Assembly: GCA_964579365.1 (NCBI GenBank)
Contig: CAZOFW010000012.1
Location: forward strand, 1-17,426
DNA from: JAKPKF01 sp964579365
GTDB taxonomy: Bacteria > Patescibacteriota > Dojkabacteria > SC72
Length of the DNA stretch: 17,426 bases
Direction: 5' to 3'
The translations under genes were made by a program, and so were the position numbers. This document shows, one piece after another, positions 1 to 6,446 of this stretch. Under the pieces are notes generated by a model. It searched no databases. It was not told the origin of the DNA and worked only from the letters and a program-made list of their open reading frames with translations. Position 1 is the stretch's first letter. Every line of letters starts with the position of its first letter.

Positions 1-143
1 GTTTTGTCGATTGTTTTTATATTTGTAACAGTAAAAATGTAATACAAAACGAACCCTACTAAAAGTATTAATGGTAAAGATAGTAAAATGATTCTAAAAG
101 GGAAATTACTTCTCGTTGTTTTTTTACTCCTTCTTCTTCTCAT
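1..143 (-). CDS. Partial N-terminus of a single-pass membrane protein, possibly FtsQ-like
   Basis: Reading leftwards from the ATG at 143-141 gives 47 codons before the window edge. The product starts with a very basic stretch (MRRRRSKKTTR), then one hydrophobic segment at about residues 17-36, then TVTNIKTIDK. Short basic cytoplasmic tail, one membrane span and then a beta-strand-like 'V-x-NI' start is the layout of division proteins with a POTRA domain such as FtsQ, but too little is visible to decide. The ATG directly abuts the TAA of the upstream pseudouridine synthase gene, so the two are very likely co-transcribed and translationally coupled. There is no Shine-Dalgarno sequence. Truncated by the window edge, not by mutation as far as can be seen. 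That this is a coding start is fairly sure; the FtsQ idea is weak. Confidence 0.6.
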   Translation of the reverse strand, partial: MRRRRSKKTTRSNFPFRIILLSLPLILLVGFVLYYIFTVTNIKTIDK

Positions 144-1109
144 TTAATAAAGCCTAAAAGTTACAACCTTTTCATCCATATCTTTAAAGGAGATTAATAT
201 AGACTCAAGCTCTATCTGCTCTGGAATACAATCTCTTTTCGTTTTTTCATATAGTAAATCTCCTTCAATTGGAATACCCATATATGCTAGAGTTGCTCTA
301 ATTTGATGCATTCTACCAGTAAGGATATTTACAAGATATTCATTCTCTCCAATTCTTTTTATGTAGGATATGGACTTCTTGGAATTTGGGAATTTCTCTT
401 TCTTAAATTCCATTCTAAGTCTGTTTTTCCTATCTCTACCGATATATCCTTCGTACAAAGACCAACTTTCATCCATTTCAAAATTATTCTTCTGTAGAGT
501 GTCTAGTTCCTCTTTTATATCTTTTTCATATATCGTTAAGGCACTCTCTCCTACCGTTCTTGCGTGATATATTTTCTTAACTTCGTGGTTCTCAAATTCC
601 CCTTGAAGATACTCCTGGGCTTTTGGTGTTTTAGCGAAAATCATTATTCCAGAAACACACTTATCTAATCTATGCACAAGTCCTGCCCTATTGAGTCTTG
701 TGTCAAACTCATTTTTCTTTTCTAGATATCCTCGAACAAAATTAACCAACGTACTGTCCGCATTTTTCATCCCAGGATGAACTGCAATGCCCTTTGGTTT
801 CTTCAAAACCAGATACTGCTCAGTTTCGTGAAGGATATCCAAGTCACCTAATTGAGGAACAATCCCTATATTATTGTCCTGCTGTTCTAACTCCTGCACA
901 ATTCTTTCTCTCGAGATTTCTACTATATCTCCTTCTTTCAATTTGTAGGAACTTTTACTCTCTCGATCATTTACTTTTACTACCTCTTTAAATATCTTGT
1001 GCAGGAAAGTTCTGCTTGGAGCTTCAAATCCCAGTTCCTTCAATTTTTCGAGAACAAAGAGGTCAACTCTTACATTGCTTTTATTGTCTTTCTCAACGAT
1101 TACGATCAT
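144..1109 (-). CDS. RluD/RluA-family 23S rRNA pseudouridine synthase
   Basis: A 321-residue protein with the usual two-domain layout. An S4 RNA-binding domain lies at about residues 12-66, and the PseudoU_synth_2 catalytic domain at about 90-315. Visible motifs are KPKGIAVHPG (104-113), HRLDKCVSG (146-154) with the catalytic Asp at 149, and LTGRMHQIRA (263-272) followed by GIPIEGDLLY. The family isomerises uridine to pseudouridine in large-subunit rRNA. The S4 domain points to an RluD-like rather than RluA-like member, but the target sites cannot be read from the sequence. The common 'HRLDKDTSG' reads KCVSG here, and 'HQIRVHL' reads HQIRATL; the catalytic Asp and the Arg are kept, so the enzyme should work. 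It follows the lgt-like gene after 5 bp and abuts the next start (TAA then ATG), so it sits mid-operon without its own ribosome binding site. Confidence 0.9.
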   Translation of the reverse strand: MIVIVEKDNKSNVRVDLFVLEKLKELGFEAPSRTFLHKIFKEVVKVNDRESKSSYKLKEGDIVEISRERIVQELEQQDNNIGIVPQLGDLDILHETEQYLVLKKPKGIAVHPGMKNADSTLVNFVRGYLEKKNEFDTRLNRAGLVHRLDKCVSGIMIFAKTPKAQEYLQGEFENHEVKKIYHARTVGESALTIYEKDIKEELDTLQKNNFEMDESWSLYEGYIGRDRKNRLRMEFKKEKFPNSKKSISYIKRIGENEYLVNILTGRMHQIRATLAYMGIPIEGDLLYEKTKRDCIPEQIELESILISFKDMDEKVVTFRLY

Positions 1110-1114
1110 ATGTT

Positions 1115-1951
1115 TTATTTGGATAATCTGATTGGCTGATTAATATCTGCAGAAGAAATTGTTCTAACAGAAGACACTCTTTCGATTGATAATCTGGAAT
1201 CTGTTTCCTGCCTTAGGAAGAAAAGACTCCCGATTAAGCTCCACAGAAGAAATACTAAACAGTTGATTTTATCTATCACTGAAATGTCGTTTTGAAGATA
1301 TACATAGAGGATAAATGCAGTAGAAAGAAGAATTAGGAACAAATTGGTAAATATATATAATGCTTTCTCTTCCTTGCCTTCTGTATTGGGAGTAACAAAG
1401 GAAAGAATTATTAGTATTAAAATAATCGGTACAAGTAAAACTCCTCCCTGTACTACCCACGTAACATTGTTAGCTATGACACCAGAGAAAACAAAAGACA
1501 TGGCAAGCATTGCTTCTGCTGAAAAGAAAACCACTGGAAACATCTCTCTCCAATGCCATTTTTTAATTATTACAACACCAATAGTTGCAAAAAGAAGAAA
1601 ACCTACAAACATAACCAAAATATTTATACCTCCATCAAAGATATTCAGAAATCTCCAAGGTAAAAGTCTAAACATAAATATCTCCTCCCCATATTTCTCA
1701 TACGGCAACCAATACCATATAAATCCGGAGAATGTTTCCCAATTAGAGATGATGTAAGCGATACGGGCCCCTACTAAACTAAAAAATCCAGATAAGAAAA
1801 ACATGTCAAAGGTAGATGATCTCTCTTTCCTACTTTCCACGCTTCCTCTCCAGAAGATAATTAATCCCATGAGAAAGATGAAAAGAAAAACTAGGGATGG
1901 ATTAATCTGGGAAAGAAAGTCTATTATCTTTTGAGTATATGTACTAATCAC
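1115..1951 (-). CDS. Multi-spanning membrane protein resembling a degenerate prolipoprotein diacylglyceryl transferase (Lgt)
   Basis: A 278-residue, mostly hydrophobic protein with about seven membrane segments (near 18-34, 50-70, 108-130, 138-160, 166-186, 198-219, 230-246). Two stretches recall Lgt: GARIAYIISN at 61-70 (Lgt: GARLGYVL-type) and FLNIFDGGIN at 101-110 (Lgt: the strand before GGMSFHGG). The family's key residues are missing: the conserved His after the DGG turn is replaced (DGGINILVMFVG), and the GRxGNFxNGE signature does not appear at its expected place, where the sequence runs EAMLAMSFVFSGVIANN. Lgt attaches diacylglycerol to the Cys of pre-lipoproteins; this protein probably cannot do so by the known mechanism. 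The start is GTG, with TATTAT seven bases upstream and no Shine-Dalgarno site. It heads a unit with the downstream pseudouridine synthase. It may instead be an unrelated membrane protein; the family assignment is inferred from two short motifs. Confidence 0.5.
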   Translation of the reverse strand: MISTYTQKIIDFLSQINPSLVFLFIFLMGLIIFWRGSVESRKERSSTFDMFFLSGFFSLVGARIAYIISNWETFSGFIWYWLPYEKYGEEIFMFRLLPWRFLNIFDGGINILVMFVGFLLFATIGVVIIKKWHWREMFPVVFFSAEAMLAMSFVFSGVIANNVTWVVQGGVLLVPIILILIILSFVTPNTEGKEEKALYIFTNLFLILLSTAFILYVYLQNDISVIDKINCLVFLLWSLIGSLFFLRQETDSRLSIERVSSVRTISSADINQPIRLSK

Positions 1952-1958
1952 AGTATAT

Positions 1959-1964
1959 ATAATA
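1959..1964 (-). promoter_or_regulatory. -10 box seven bases before the GTG start of the lgt-like gene
   Basis: TATTAT on the minus strand with 7 nt to the GTG at 1951-1949. This spacing would start the mRNA at or next to the start codon. The region is AT-rich, so the box could be chance; it gains weight from the same spacing at ctpA, ychF and csoR. Confidence 0.4.
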
Positions 1965-1972
1965 CCACACGT

Positions 1973-2722
1973 TTATCTCTTCTGCCTTTTCTTCTTTGAA
2001 GAATGTTTCTTCCTGTTCTTCTTAACTTTTGTCTGTACAGGAGCTTCTTCCTTAACCTCTTTTTTCTTAAATGCACCTGCTAAACCAGAAGCCATAATTT
2101 TGTATCCACCAATTATTTTCCCACCTAATTTCTCAGATACACTTCTTCTTTGACTACTGTATTTAGTCCCTTGGGTTTCAACTACCTCGGTTAGCTCTTC
2201 TCTTACTTCAAGGTTCTGCTTCTGCATCTCCTCTATACTTGGAGCTACTATCTCTTGCTTGATTACTGCTGTTTTAATTACTGCACTACAAAATGGACAG
2301 AAGTTCGACTTTTTCTCTACATACACTCCACATGATGGACACTTTCTTTTGAGTTTGTAATTACAGCTAGGACAGTAAAGAAATCCCGGATAAAGTTGAG
2401 TCCCACACTTTGGACAATCACCTAATTCTGATGTTTCGTATTTAAGATATCTTCTCTCAAGATCTGCCCAATATATTTCTTCAATCGTTTGATTAGGTCT
2501 AATGATTAAATATATTAACCAACCAAAGACGTTAAAAAGTGCAGCTAATATTACGTACAAAATTCTACTTCTTTTGTTAGATGTTCTCTCCCCGGAATCT
2601 GCCCATATCCAGTCCAATACCACTATCCAAAATATTACGAAGGCAAAAAGCAATATCTTCCAAACAATATTGAAATTTATACTTCCTGCTCCCTCTACGA
2701 CTCCCAATATGAAATCTTCCAT
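1973..2722 (-). CDS. Membrane-anchored double zinc-ribbon protein with lysine-rich tail
   Basis: 249 residues in three parts. Two membrane segments lie at about 21-41 and 53-75; the GWLIYLIIRP stretch resembles the phospholipase D-nuclease N-terminal (cardiolipin synthase N) membrane hairpin. Then come two CxxC...CxxC zinc ribbons: Cys103/106 with 117/120, and Cys128/131 with 142/145. The last 70 residues are low-complexity and end in a strongly basic run (KKNRKKHSSKKKRQKR). Such proteins are widespread but have no assigned function; the ribbons should bind Zn and face the cytoplasm, and the basic tail could bind nucleic acid or anionic lipid. The start lies 26 bp downstream of the tRNA-Leu gene, with TATATT at 2732-2737 as a possible -10 and no Shine-Dalgarno sequence. 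Gene and zinc sites are certain; the role is unknown. Confidence 0.75.
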   Translation of the reverse strand: MEDFILGVVEGAGSINFNIVWKILLFAFVIFWIVVLDWIWADSGERTSNKRSRILYVILAALFNVFGWLIYLIIRPNQTIEEIYWADLERRYLKYETSELGDCPKCGTQLYPGFLYCPSCNYKLKRKCPSCGVYVEKKSNFCPFCSAVIKTAVIKQEIVAPSIEEMQKQNLEVREELTEVVETQGTKYSSQRRSVSEKLGGKIIGGYKIMASGLAGAFKKKEVKEEAPVQTKVKKNRKKHSSKKKRQKR

Positions 2723-2748
2723 ATTTTACTTAATATAATTAAAAAAAA

Positions 2749-2833
2749 TGGTCGAGGAGGGAATCGAACCCTCATACTATTGCTAGTACGGGATTTTGAG
2801 TCCCGCGTGTCTGCCAGTTCCACCACTCGACCT
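2749..2833 (-). tRNA. tRNA-Leu (anticodon CAA)
   Basis: Minus-strand cloverleaf with acceptor stem GGTCGAG/CTCGACC and discriminator A at 2749. The D arm is GTG...CAC. The anticodon stem CGGGA/TCCCG encloses loop CTCAAAA, with anticodon CAA at 2798-2796 reading codon UUG. The long class II variable arm is TACTA-GCAA-TAGTA and the T arm is GAGGG-TTCGATT-CCCTC. CCA is not encoded; a run of eight T follows directly and could act as the release tract of a terminator. A -10 box lies 11 nt upstream. Confidence 0.96.
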
Positions 2834-2844
2834 TATTAAGATGT

Positions 2845-2874
2845 ATTATATCGCTATTTATCGCCTTTATACAA
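2845..2874 (-). promoter_or_regulatory. Probable promoter of tRNA-Leu
   Basis: Minus strand TTGTAT (2874-2869), 18-nt spacer, TATAAT (2850-2845), with 11 nt to the mature 5' end of the tRNA. The -35 lies inside the 3' end of dnaB. The -10 matches consensus; the -35 is only partial. Confidence 0.5.
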
Positions 2875-4173
2875 GTTTCTGAAGCTTGCAATTTCGTTGA
2901 CAAATGCTAACTTAACAAGACCAGTGGGTCCATTTCTATGCTTCGCAACAATTAATTCTGCAATTCCTTTATTTTCGGTATCTGGATTCCATGTTTCTTC
3001 TCTATCTATGAACATTACAACGTCGGCATCCTGCTCAATTGAACCAGACTCTCTAAGGTCAGACAGCTGTGGTCTCCTACCCTGTCTTTGTTCAATTGCA
3101 CGAGATAGCTGAGATAGTGCTACAACTGGGACATTTAACTCTTTCGCTATATTTTTCAATCCTTGGGAAATCTCCCCAACTTCTAAGGTACGACTCTCTT
3201 TGTTACTTCCATGCATAAGCTGAAGGTAGTCTACGAAGATAATGTCTAGGCCTTTTTCTAATACCAACCTTCTAGCTTTTGTTCTAATTGCATTAATATG
3301 CTGTCCTGCTTGGTCATCGATAAAGAGATTGGCATCTGCTAACTCTCCCATTGTGTCTGCCAATTTCATAAATTTCTTGTCACTTAATCTTCCCGTTCTA
3401 ATCTCCCAGAAAGGAATTCCTGATTGCATACCAAGAAGTCTGTCCATAATCTGTGTCTGGGACATTTCCAAAGAGAAGAATGCTACTGTTTTTTTCTCTA
3501 CCATAGCTGCATGTCTCATCATGTCTAGTGCTAGAGAAGTCTTTCCTACAGATGGTCTTGCGGCAAGAATAATTAGGTCTGATTTCTGGTATCCACCAAG
3601 TAAATCATCTAAGTCTTTAAAGCCCGTAGAAATTCCAAGATATGCCTCATCTCTATCTGCTCTTTCCGCTCTTTCGTACGCATCTTTAAGAAGGTCTTTA
3701 ATGTGGACGAAATTCGTTCTTGTGCCCTTCTGTGCTATGTCAAATATCTGTCTTTCAGATCTGTCAACCACCTCGTCCATACTTAGTGTCTCATCGAAAG
3801 CAAACTGCGTTACATCTTTAGCTGCAGATATTAGACCTCTTCTAGTAGCGCTTTCCTTAATAATATTTGCATACTCTTCAGCATGAGAAGATGTAGATAC
3901 TACAGAGGAAAGATCTGCAAGGAATGTTCTACCACCAATCTTCGAAAGGACTTTTTTCTTCTTTAACCTATCTGAGAGTGTAACAAGATCTACAGGGATA
4001 GCATCATTAAAAAGTTCAAGAATATTTGAGTAAACAATTGCGTTCCTTTCATCATAGAAGTGCTCCGGAAGAAGCCATCCAGAAACCGCAATTACAGCAT
4101 CCTTATCTAGTAACAGGCATCCAATTAACGACTGCTCTGCCTCTGTATTTTGTGGTGGGACTCTTTCCTCCAT
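2854..4173 (-). CDS. dnaB: Replicative DNA helicase DnaB
   Basis: 439 residues, full length for the family. The N-terminal domain (about 1-105, opening VPPQNTEAEQSLIGCLL) carries primase and loader contacts. The RecA-like motor domain (about 175-435) shows Walker A ARPSVGKT (205-212), the SLEMS motif (234-238), Walker B IIFVDYLQL (311-319; Asp315), the SQLSRAIEQR motif (354-363), the LSDLRESGSIEQDAD sensor (370-384), and KHRNG (411-415) with the likely arginine finger. The protein forms the hexameric ring that unwinds DNA ahead of the fork using ATP. No intein or insertion is seen. It begins 6 bp after the stop of the MBL-fold gene and is probably co-transcribed with it; there is no Shine-Dalgarno site. 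Stop is TAG. Confidence 0.97.
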   Translation of the reverse strand: MEERVPPQNTEAEQSLIGCLLLDKDAVIAVSGWLLPEHFYDERNAIVYSNILELFNDAIPVDLVTLSDRLKKKKVLSKIGGRTFLADLSSVVSTSSHAEEYANIIKESATRRGLISAAKDVTQFAFDETLSMDEVVDRSERQIFDIAQKGTRTNFVHIKDLLKDAYERAERADRDEAYLGISTGFKDLDDLLGGYQKSDLIILAARPSVGKTSLALDMMRHAAMVEKKTVAFFSLEMSQTQIMDRLLGMQSGIPFWEIRTGRLSDKKFMKLADTMGELADANLFIDDQAGQHINAIRTKARRLVLEKGLDIIFVDYLQLMHGSNKESRTLEVGEISQGLKNIAKELNVPVVALSQLSRAIEQRQGRRPQLSDLRESGSIEQDADVVMFIDREETWNPDTENKGIAELIVAKHRNGPTGLVKLAFVNEIASFRNLYKGDK

Positions 4174-4179
4174 AGCTTG

Positions 4180-4827
4180 TTATTTCAAAAATATTACTTC
4201 TACACTCTGTTGCTCTTCTTCCACTTTCTTCTTTGCAACATTTAGAGTTGTATCCTCGGAAACGCTTGCAAAACCAAAATATTTAATAAATTCATCCTTA
4301 CTCTTTACGCCTTCAAATTTAGAACCCTCTTCCTTGTACGCACATGGAAGGATGATTGTTGGATCTATATTTGAGATTACTTTTTCTAATTTTTCAAAAT
4401 CCATAAACTTCACTCCATCTCCAACTGGAAGGATTAATACATCTACATCTCCCACATCTTTAACACTGTCTGGATTAAAGCTGTTATCTGTACCACCAAG
4501 ATACAGCACACGAATATTCTTTTCATCTATCATGTAGAAATTCTCCCCTACACTTCTTCGAATCATTAATCCCCCTACTTCGTATTCACCAGGGGTAAAT
4601 ATTTCCATAATTGTTTCTCTTGTATCTGGGATTACTTTACTATCAAGTTTTTTAGTCTTAATGAGGCTCTCCGCTGTATTATCATCAGAATTTGAGAATA
4701 AGACAATGTCTGTTTTGGTTTTTGGGAATGATACTCCAGATTGTAAAAGATCCAATGGATCAGTAATTAGTGAGATGTTGGAGGAAGAGATCAGGAAACT
4801 GTTCCATCCGATTCTTTTAATCTTCAT
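4180..4827 (-). CDS. UlaG-like metallo-beta-lactamase-fold protein lacking the metal-binding motif (probable pseudoenzyme)
   Basis: 215 residues with the scaffold of COG2220 (UlaG-like) proteins. The opening beta strands (MKIKRIGWNSFLISSSN) stand where the family has 'GHSSFLI', followed by ITDPLD (21-26), PGEYEVGGLMIR (79-90), RVLYLGGTD (106-113), DVDVLILPVGDG (127-138) and PTIILPCAY (156-164). The HxHxDH loop that should follow IVLFS at about 41-50 reads SNSDDN with no His; the later ligand after the LYLG strand is Thr/Asn-rich; and the usual 'PMHY' near 160 is PCAY. Without these ligands a hydrolase with two metals is not expected, so a binding or structural role is more likely. It lies directly upstream of dnaB in the same unit. 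Fold assignment is fairly sure; function is unknown. Confidence 0.7.
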   Translation of the reverse strand: MKIKRIGWNSFLISSSNISLITDPLDLLQSGVSFPKTKTDIVLFSNSDDNTAESLIKTKKLDSKVIPDTRETIMEIFTPGEYEVGGLMIRRSVGENFYMIDEKNIRVLYLGGTDNSFNPDSVKDVGDVDVLILPVGDGVKFMDFEKLEKVISNIDPTIILPCAYKEEGSKFEGVKSKDEFIKYFGFASVSEDTTLNVAKKKVEEEQQSVEVIFLK

Positions 4828-4862
4828 AGTTTACTATGTTTAAAATTAACAAATACTTCATT

Positions 4863-4868
4863 AGTATA
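4863..4868 (-). promoter_or_regulatory. Possible -10 box for the MBL-fold/dnaB unit
   Basis: TATACT on the minus strand, 35 nt before the ATG at 4827. No convincing -35 is seen, and the upstream sequence is occupied by the inverted repeat at 4873-4899. There is no Shine-Dalgarno sequence in the leader this would give. Confidence 0.35.
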
Positions 4869-4872
4869 ACAG

Positions 4873-4899
4873 ATTTCTTCAGGGGCAGTTTGAAGAAAT
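4873..4899. repeat. Inverted repeat between the csoR-like gene and the MBL-fold gene
   Basis: ATTTCTTCA and TGAAGAAAT form a perfect 9-bp stem around a 9-nt loop, 3-4 bp beyond the csoR-like stop. There is no T tract on the minus strand, so it is not a standard intrinsic terminator. It covers the -35 and spacer zone of the possible promoter at 4863-4868, so an operator is also possible. Confidence 0.6.
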
Positions 4900-4902
4900 A
4901 CC

Positions 4903-5124
4903 TTATTCTGCTAGTCCCAGAGACTTTTTAATATCTCCAACCATAGACTCTTTCATTTGCTGTTTAATTAACTCTGTCTTTAAACTCTCCAGAGATGAGA
5001 TAGCTGCTTGAAGTTGAGTCATAACCTTAGTATCTCCCTCTTGAGCCATAATCATCTTCTTAACACCTCCTACTTGTCCTTCCACTCTTTTTATTCTGTT
5101 CTCTATTCCTCTTGGGTACTTCAT
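4903..5124 (-). CDS. CsoR/RcnR-family transcriptional repressor without the metal-binding Cys/His set
   Basis: 73 residues from the ATG at 5124-5122; a TTG two codons upstream (5130) is an alternative. The all-helical family signature NRIKRVEGQVGGVKKMI is clear, followed by helix 2 (KVMTQLQAAISSLESLKTELI) and a short third helix. CsoR proteins are tetrameric repressors released from DNA when Cu(I), Ni(II), sulfane sulfur or formaldehyde binds a Cys-His-Cys type site. Here the aligned positions hold Asp31, Gln56 and Ser60, and the protein has no Cys or His at all, so known ligands cannot be sensed in the known way. The ATG start is favoured because TATACT lies exactly 8 nt before it, which gives a leaderless mRNA, and no Shine-Dalgarno site is present. 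A 12-bp palindrome lies just upstream. No metal transporter gene is adjacent. Confidence 0.8.
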   Translation of the reverse strand: MKYPRGIENRIKRVEGQVGGVKKMIMAQEGDTKVMTQLQAAISSLESLKTELIKQQMKESMVGDIKKSLGLAE

Positions 5125-5132
5125 ATACAAAA

Positions 5133-5161
5133 AGTATATTTGAAAGACATGATGAGTGCAA
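5133..5161 (-). promoter_or_regulatory. Promoter of the csoR-like gene, leaderless
   Basis: Minus strand TTGCAC (5161-5156), 17-nt spacer, TATACT (5138-5133), then 8 nt to the ATG at 5124. Transcription starting about 8-9 nt past the -10 would begin at the start codon. The -10 is good and the -35 matches only its TTG. Confidence 0.5.
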
Positions 5162-5176
5162 TATCTGGGTGGTTCT

Positions 5177-5206
5177 GTAGGGGAACAATGTTATTTGTTC
5201 CCCTAC
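5177..5206. repeat. Perfect 12-bp inverted repeat upstream of the csoR-like gene
   Basis: GTAGGGGAACAA, a 6-nt loop TGTTAT, then TTGTTCCCCTAC. It lies 14 bp beyond the stop of the orphan gene at 5221 and 15 bp upstream of the csoR-like -35. With no T tract on either side it is not a typical intrinsic terminator, though it could stop or protect the 3' end of the orphan mRNA. G/C-tract palindromes framed by TA are typical operators of CsoR-family proteins, so autoregulation is the other reading. Confidence 0.75.
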
Positions 5207-5220
5207 TGGGTGATAATTTA

Positions 5221-5925
5221 TTACAAAGATTTTCTTTTGTAAATTTTGGGATCGTCTGCAACTTTTTGATAATATTCTGCAATGCCTTGGCATGCCCTCC
5301 ATCTCAATCGCTTTGGACAAGCTCTTAAAATCTTGTTCCAAGTATCTATGTCGTCAGCCTTTGACATCCAAAGATGAAGAACCTCTTTCTTCCCAGTTTC
5401 CTTCAAAACTTTCTCAATGGCACCAAACAAAAAATTGCCTTCCATGTTGAGCTCTTTCCATACCCTTTTCCACAAAGCTTTGTTTTTCCTTACAGAGTAG
5501 AGCTCATACAAATCCCAGAAAGCTATCTTTTTGCCAGAGAAAACCAATTCCTTTGCTTTCTCGTAGGCCTTTTTTGCAAATGCGGAATTACTCTCAAGGG
5601 TTTTCACCATGAGCAGACAGAAAGACAGATCATCTGGGGGTGTAATTCTTAACCAACTATCTTCCCCGGTAAGGGAAAAAAGTTCTTGACGTAGATTATA
5701 ATTTCTACGCAAATACTTTCGCATAGCTACCTCAAACATCTCTTTCTGAGAATGGTTAAAACAATTCCCATAGTCCCGACAGAGAGAATATCCTTGATCA
5801 AAACTTTCGATCTTCTCAATTGCAAAATTCAAAAGTTTTTGAATCCGCTTCTTTCTGAATGACCAAAAAAGCTTTCTTCTAATTGCCTTGTACGACAGTT
5901 TTCTTAGTCTTTTTTCCCAGAACAT
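5221..5925 (-). CDS. Orphan cytoplasmic protein, highly basic and Trp-rich, helical
   Basis: 234 residues and no family recognised. The N-terminus is strongly basic (KRLRKLSYKAIRRKLFWSFRKKRIQK), and the protein is rich in Lys/Arg, Trp and Leu with no clear membrane span or signal peptide. Predicted helices follow each other in pairs (for example about 111-145 and 150-178), which could be a helical-repeat fold. The start is firm: AAGGAGG at 5938-5932 lies 6 nt before the ATG, and a near-consensus promoter lies about 70 bp upstream. It is a single-gene unit, divergent from rpmE and followed by a 12-bp palindrome. The strong ribosome binding site and 5' leader set it apart from the conserved neighbours. 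The basic surface suggests nucleic acid or membrane contact, which is inference only. Confidence 0.75.
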   Translation of the reverse strand: MFWEKRLRKLSYKAIRRKLFWSFRKKRIQKLLNFAIEKIESFDQGYSLCRDYGNCFNHSQKEMFEVAMRKYLRRNYNLRQELFSLTGEDSWLRITPPDDLSFCLLMVKTLESNSAFAKKAYEKAKELVFSGKKIAFWDLYELYSVRKNKALWKRVWKELNMEGNFLFGAIEKVLKETGKKEVLHLWMSKADDIDTWNKILRACPKRLRWRACQGIAEYYQKVADDPKIYKRKSL

Positions 5926-5995
5926 TTTGACCCTCCTTGGTTTGAATGTGTTCTTATCTTTAATTTTTAACGATCCCTATATTTCACCCGACATT

Positions 5996-6024
5996 ATTAT
6001 AGGTCTTCTGGTTTATAATCTCAA
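5996..6024 (-). promoter_or_regulatory. Promoter of the orphan gene at 5221-5925
   Basis: Minus strand TTGAGA (6024-6019), 17-nt spacer, TATAAT (6001-5996). Expected start near 5988 gives a leader of about 62 nt ending in the AAGGAGG site. This is the best sigma-70-type promoter on the minus strand here and is divergent from the rpmE promoter. Confidence 0.7.
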
Positions 6025-6048
6025 TATCAAAATCTCCATAATTATTTG

Positions 6049-6077
6049 TGGACAGCGTAATATTCTTTTGTTATAAT
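6049..6077 (+). promoter_or_regulatory. Promoter of rpmE
   Basis: TGGACA (6049-6054), 17-nt spacer, TATAAT (6072-6077), then 9 nt to the ATG at 6087. The start of transcription should fall within about 3 nt of the start codon, so the mRNA is leaderless or nearly so; no Shine-Dalgarno site exists. A second TTATAATCTC decamer occurs at 6013-6022. Confidence 0.7.
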
Positions 6078-6086
6078 CTCCCTGCT

Positions 6087-6419
6087 ATGAAAAAGGATAT
6101 ACACCCAAAATATAATAACAGTTTAGAAATCACATGCTCATGTGGAAGTAAGCTTGTTACTGGTAGTACACTTGAATCAGACGGTCTAACCGTTGAAATC
6201 TGTTCCAAATGTCATCCCTTCTACACTGGAGAACAGAAGATTGTAGACTCAGACAACCTCGTAAAGAAATTCGAAGATAGAAGAGAGAAAGCAAAGGGAA
6301 TGTCATTCAGAAGTAAGAAAGAAAAGATGGCTGCAAGAAAAAAGAAAATGGGAGAAGTAAAAGCTTCTTCATCTCTAACACTTAGAGATATGCTTGAGAA
6401 CGCAAAAGTCTCTAAATAA
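6087..6419 (+). CDS. rpmE: Ribosomal protein bL31 with C-terminal extension
   Basis: 110 residues from the ATG at 6087; an upstream TTG at 6048 is rejected because the promoter lies between the two. The opening MKKDIHPKYNNSLEITCSCG, the STLESDGLTVEICSKCHPFYTG core and QKIVD are classic bL31. The zinc-type set is complete (Cys17, Cys19, Cys39, Cys42), so this is the C+ form. bL31 bridges the two ribosomal subunits at the central protuberance. The usual protein ends near residue 70; here about 40 more residues follow, rich in Lys, Arg and Met (for example KKEKMAARKKKMGEVK), then a short helical end. The extension keeps the reading frame to a clean TAA and shows no sign of a frameshift. prfA follows after 40 bp with its own -10. 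Confidence 0.95.
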   Translation: MKKDIHPKYNNSLEITCSCGSKLVTGSTLESDGLTVEICSKCHPFYTGEQKIVDSDNLVKKFEDRREKAKGMSFRSKKEKMAARKKKMGEVKASSSLTLRDMLENAKVSK

Positions 6420-6446
6420 CAAGTTTCAATAAATATTTTTACATGA

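Noticed and set aside
3242..3886. Plus-strand open frame of 214 codons opposite dnaB
   Set aside because: Antisense shadow of a conserved helicase, no ribosome binding site or domain.
5060..5341. Open frame of 93 codons on the minus strand across the palindrome
   Set aside because: It overlaps the csoR-like gene and the orphan gene in other frames, has no start signals and spans both intergenic elements.
6048..6086. TTG-led N-terminal extension of L31
   Set aside because: The rpmE promoter lies inside it and all L31 proteins start at MKKxIHP.
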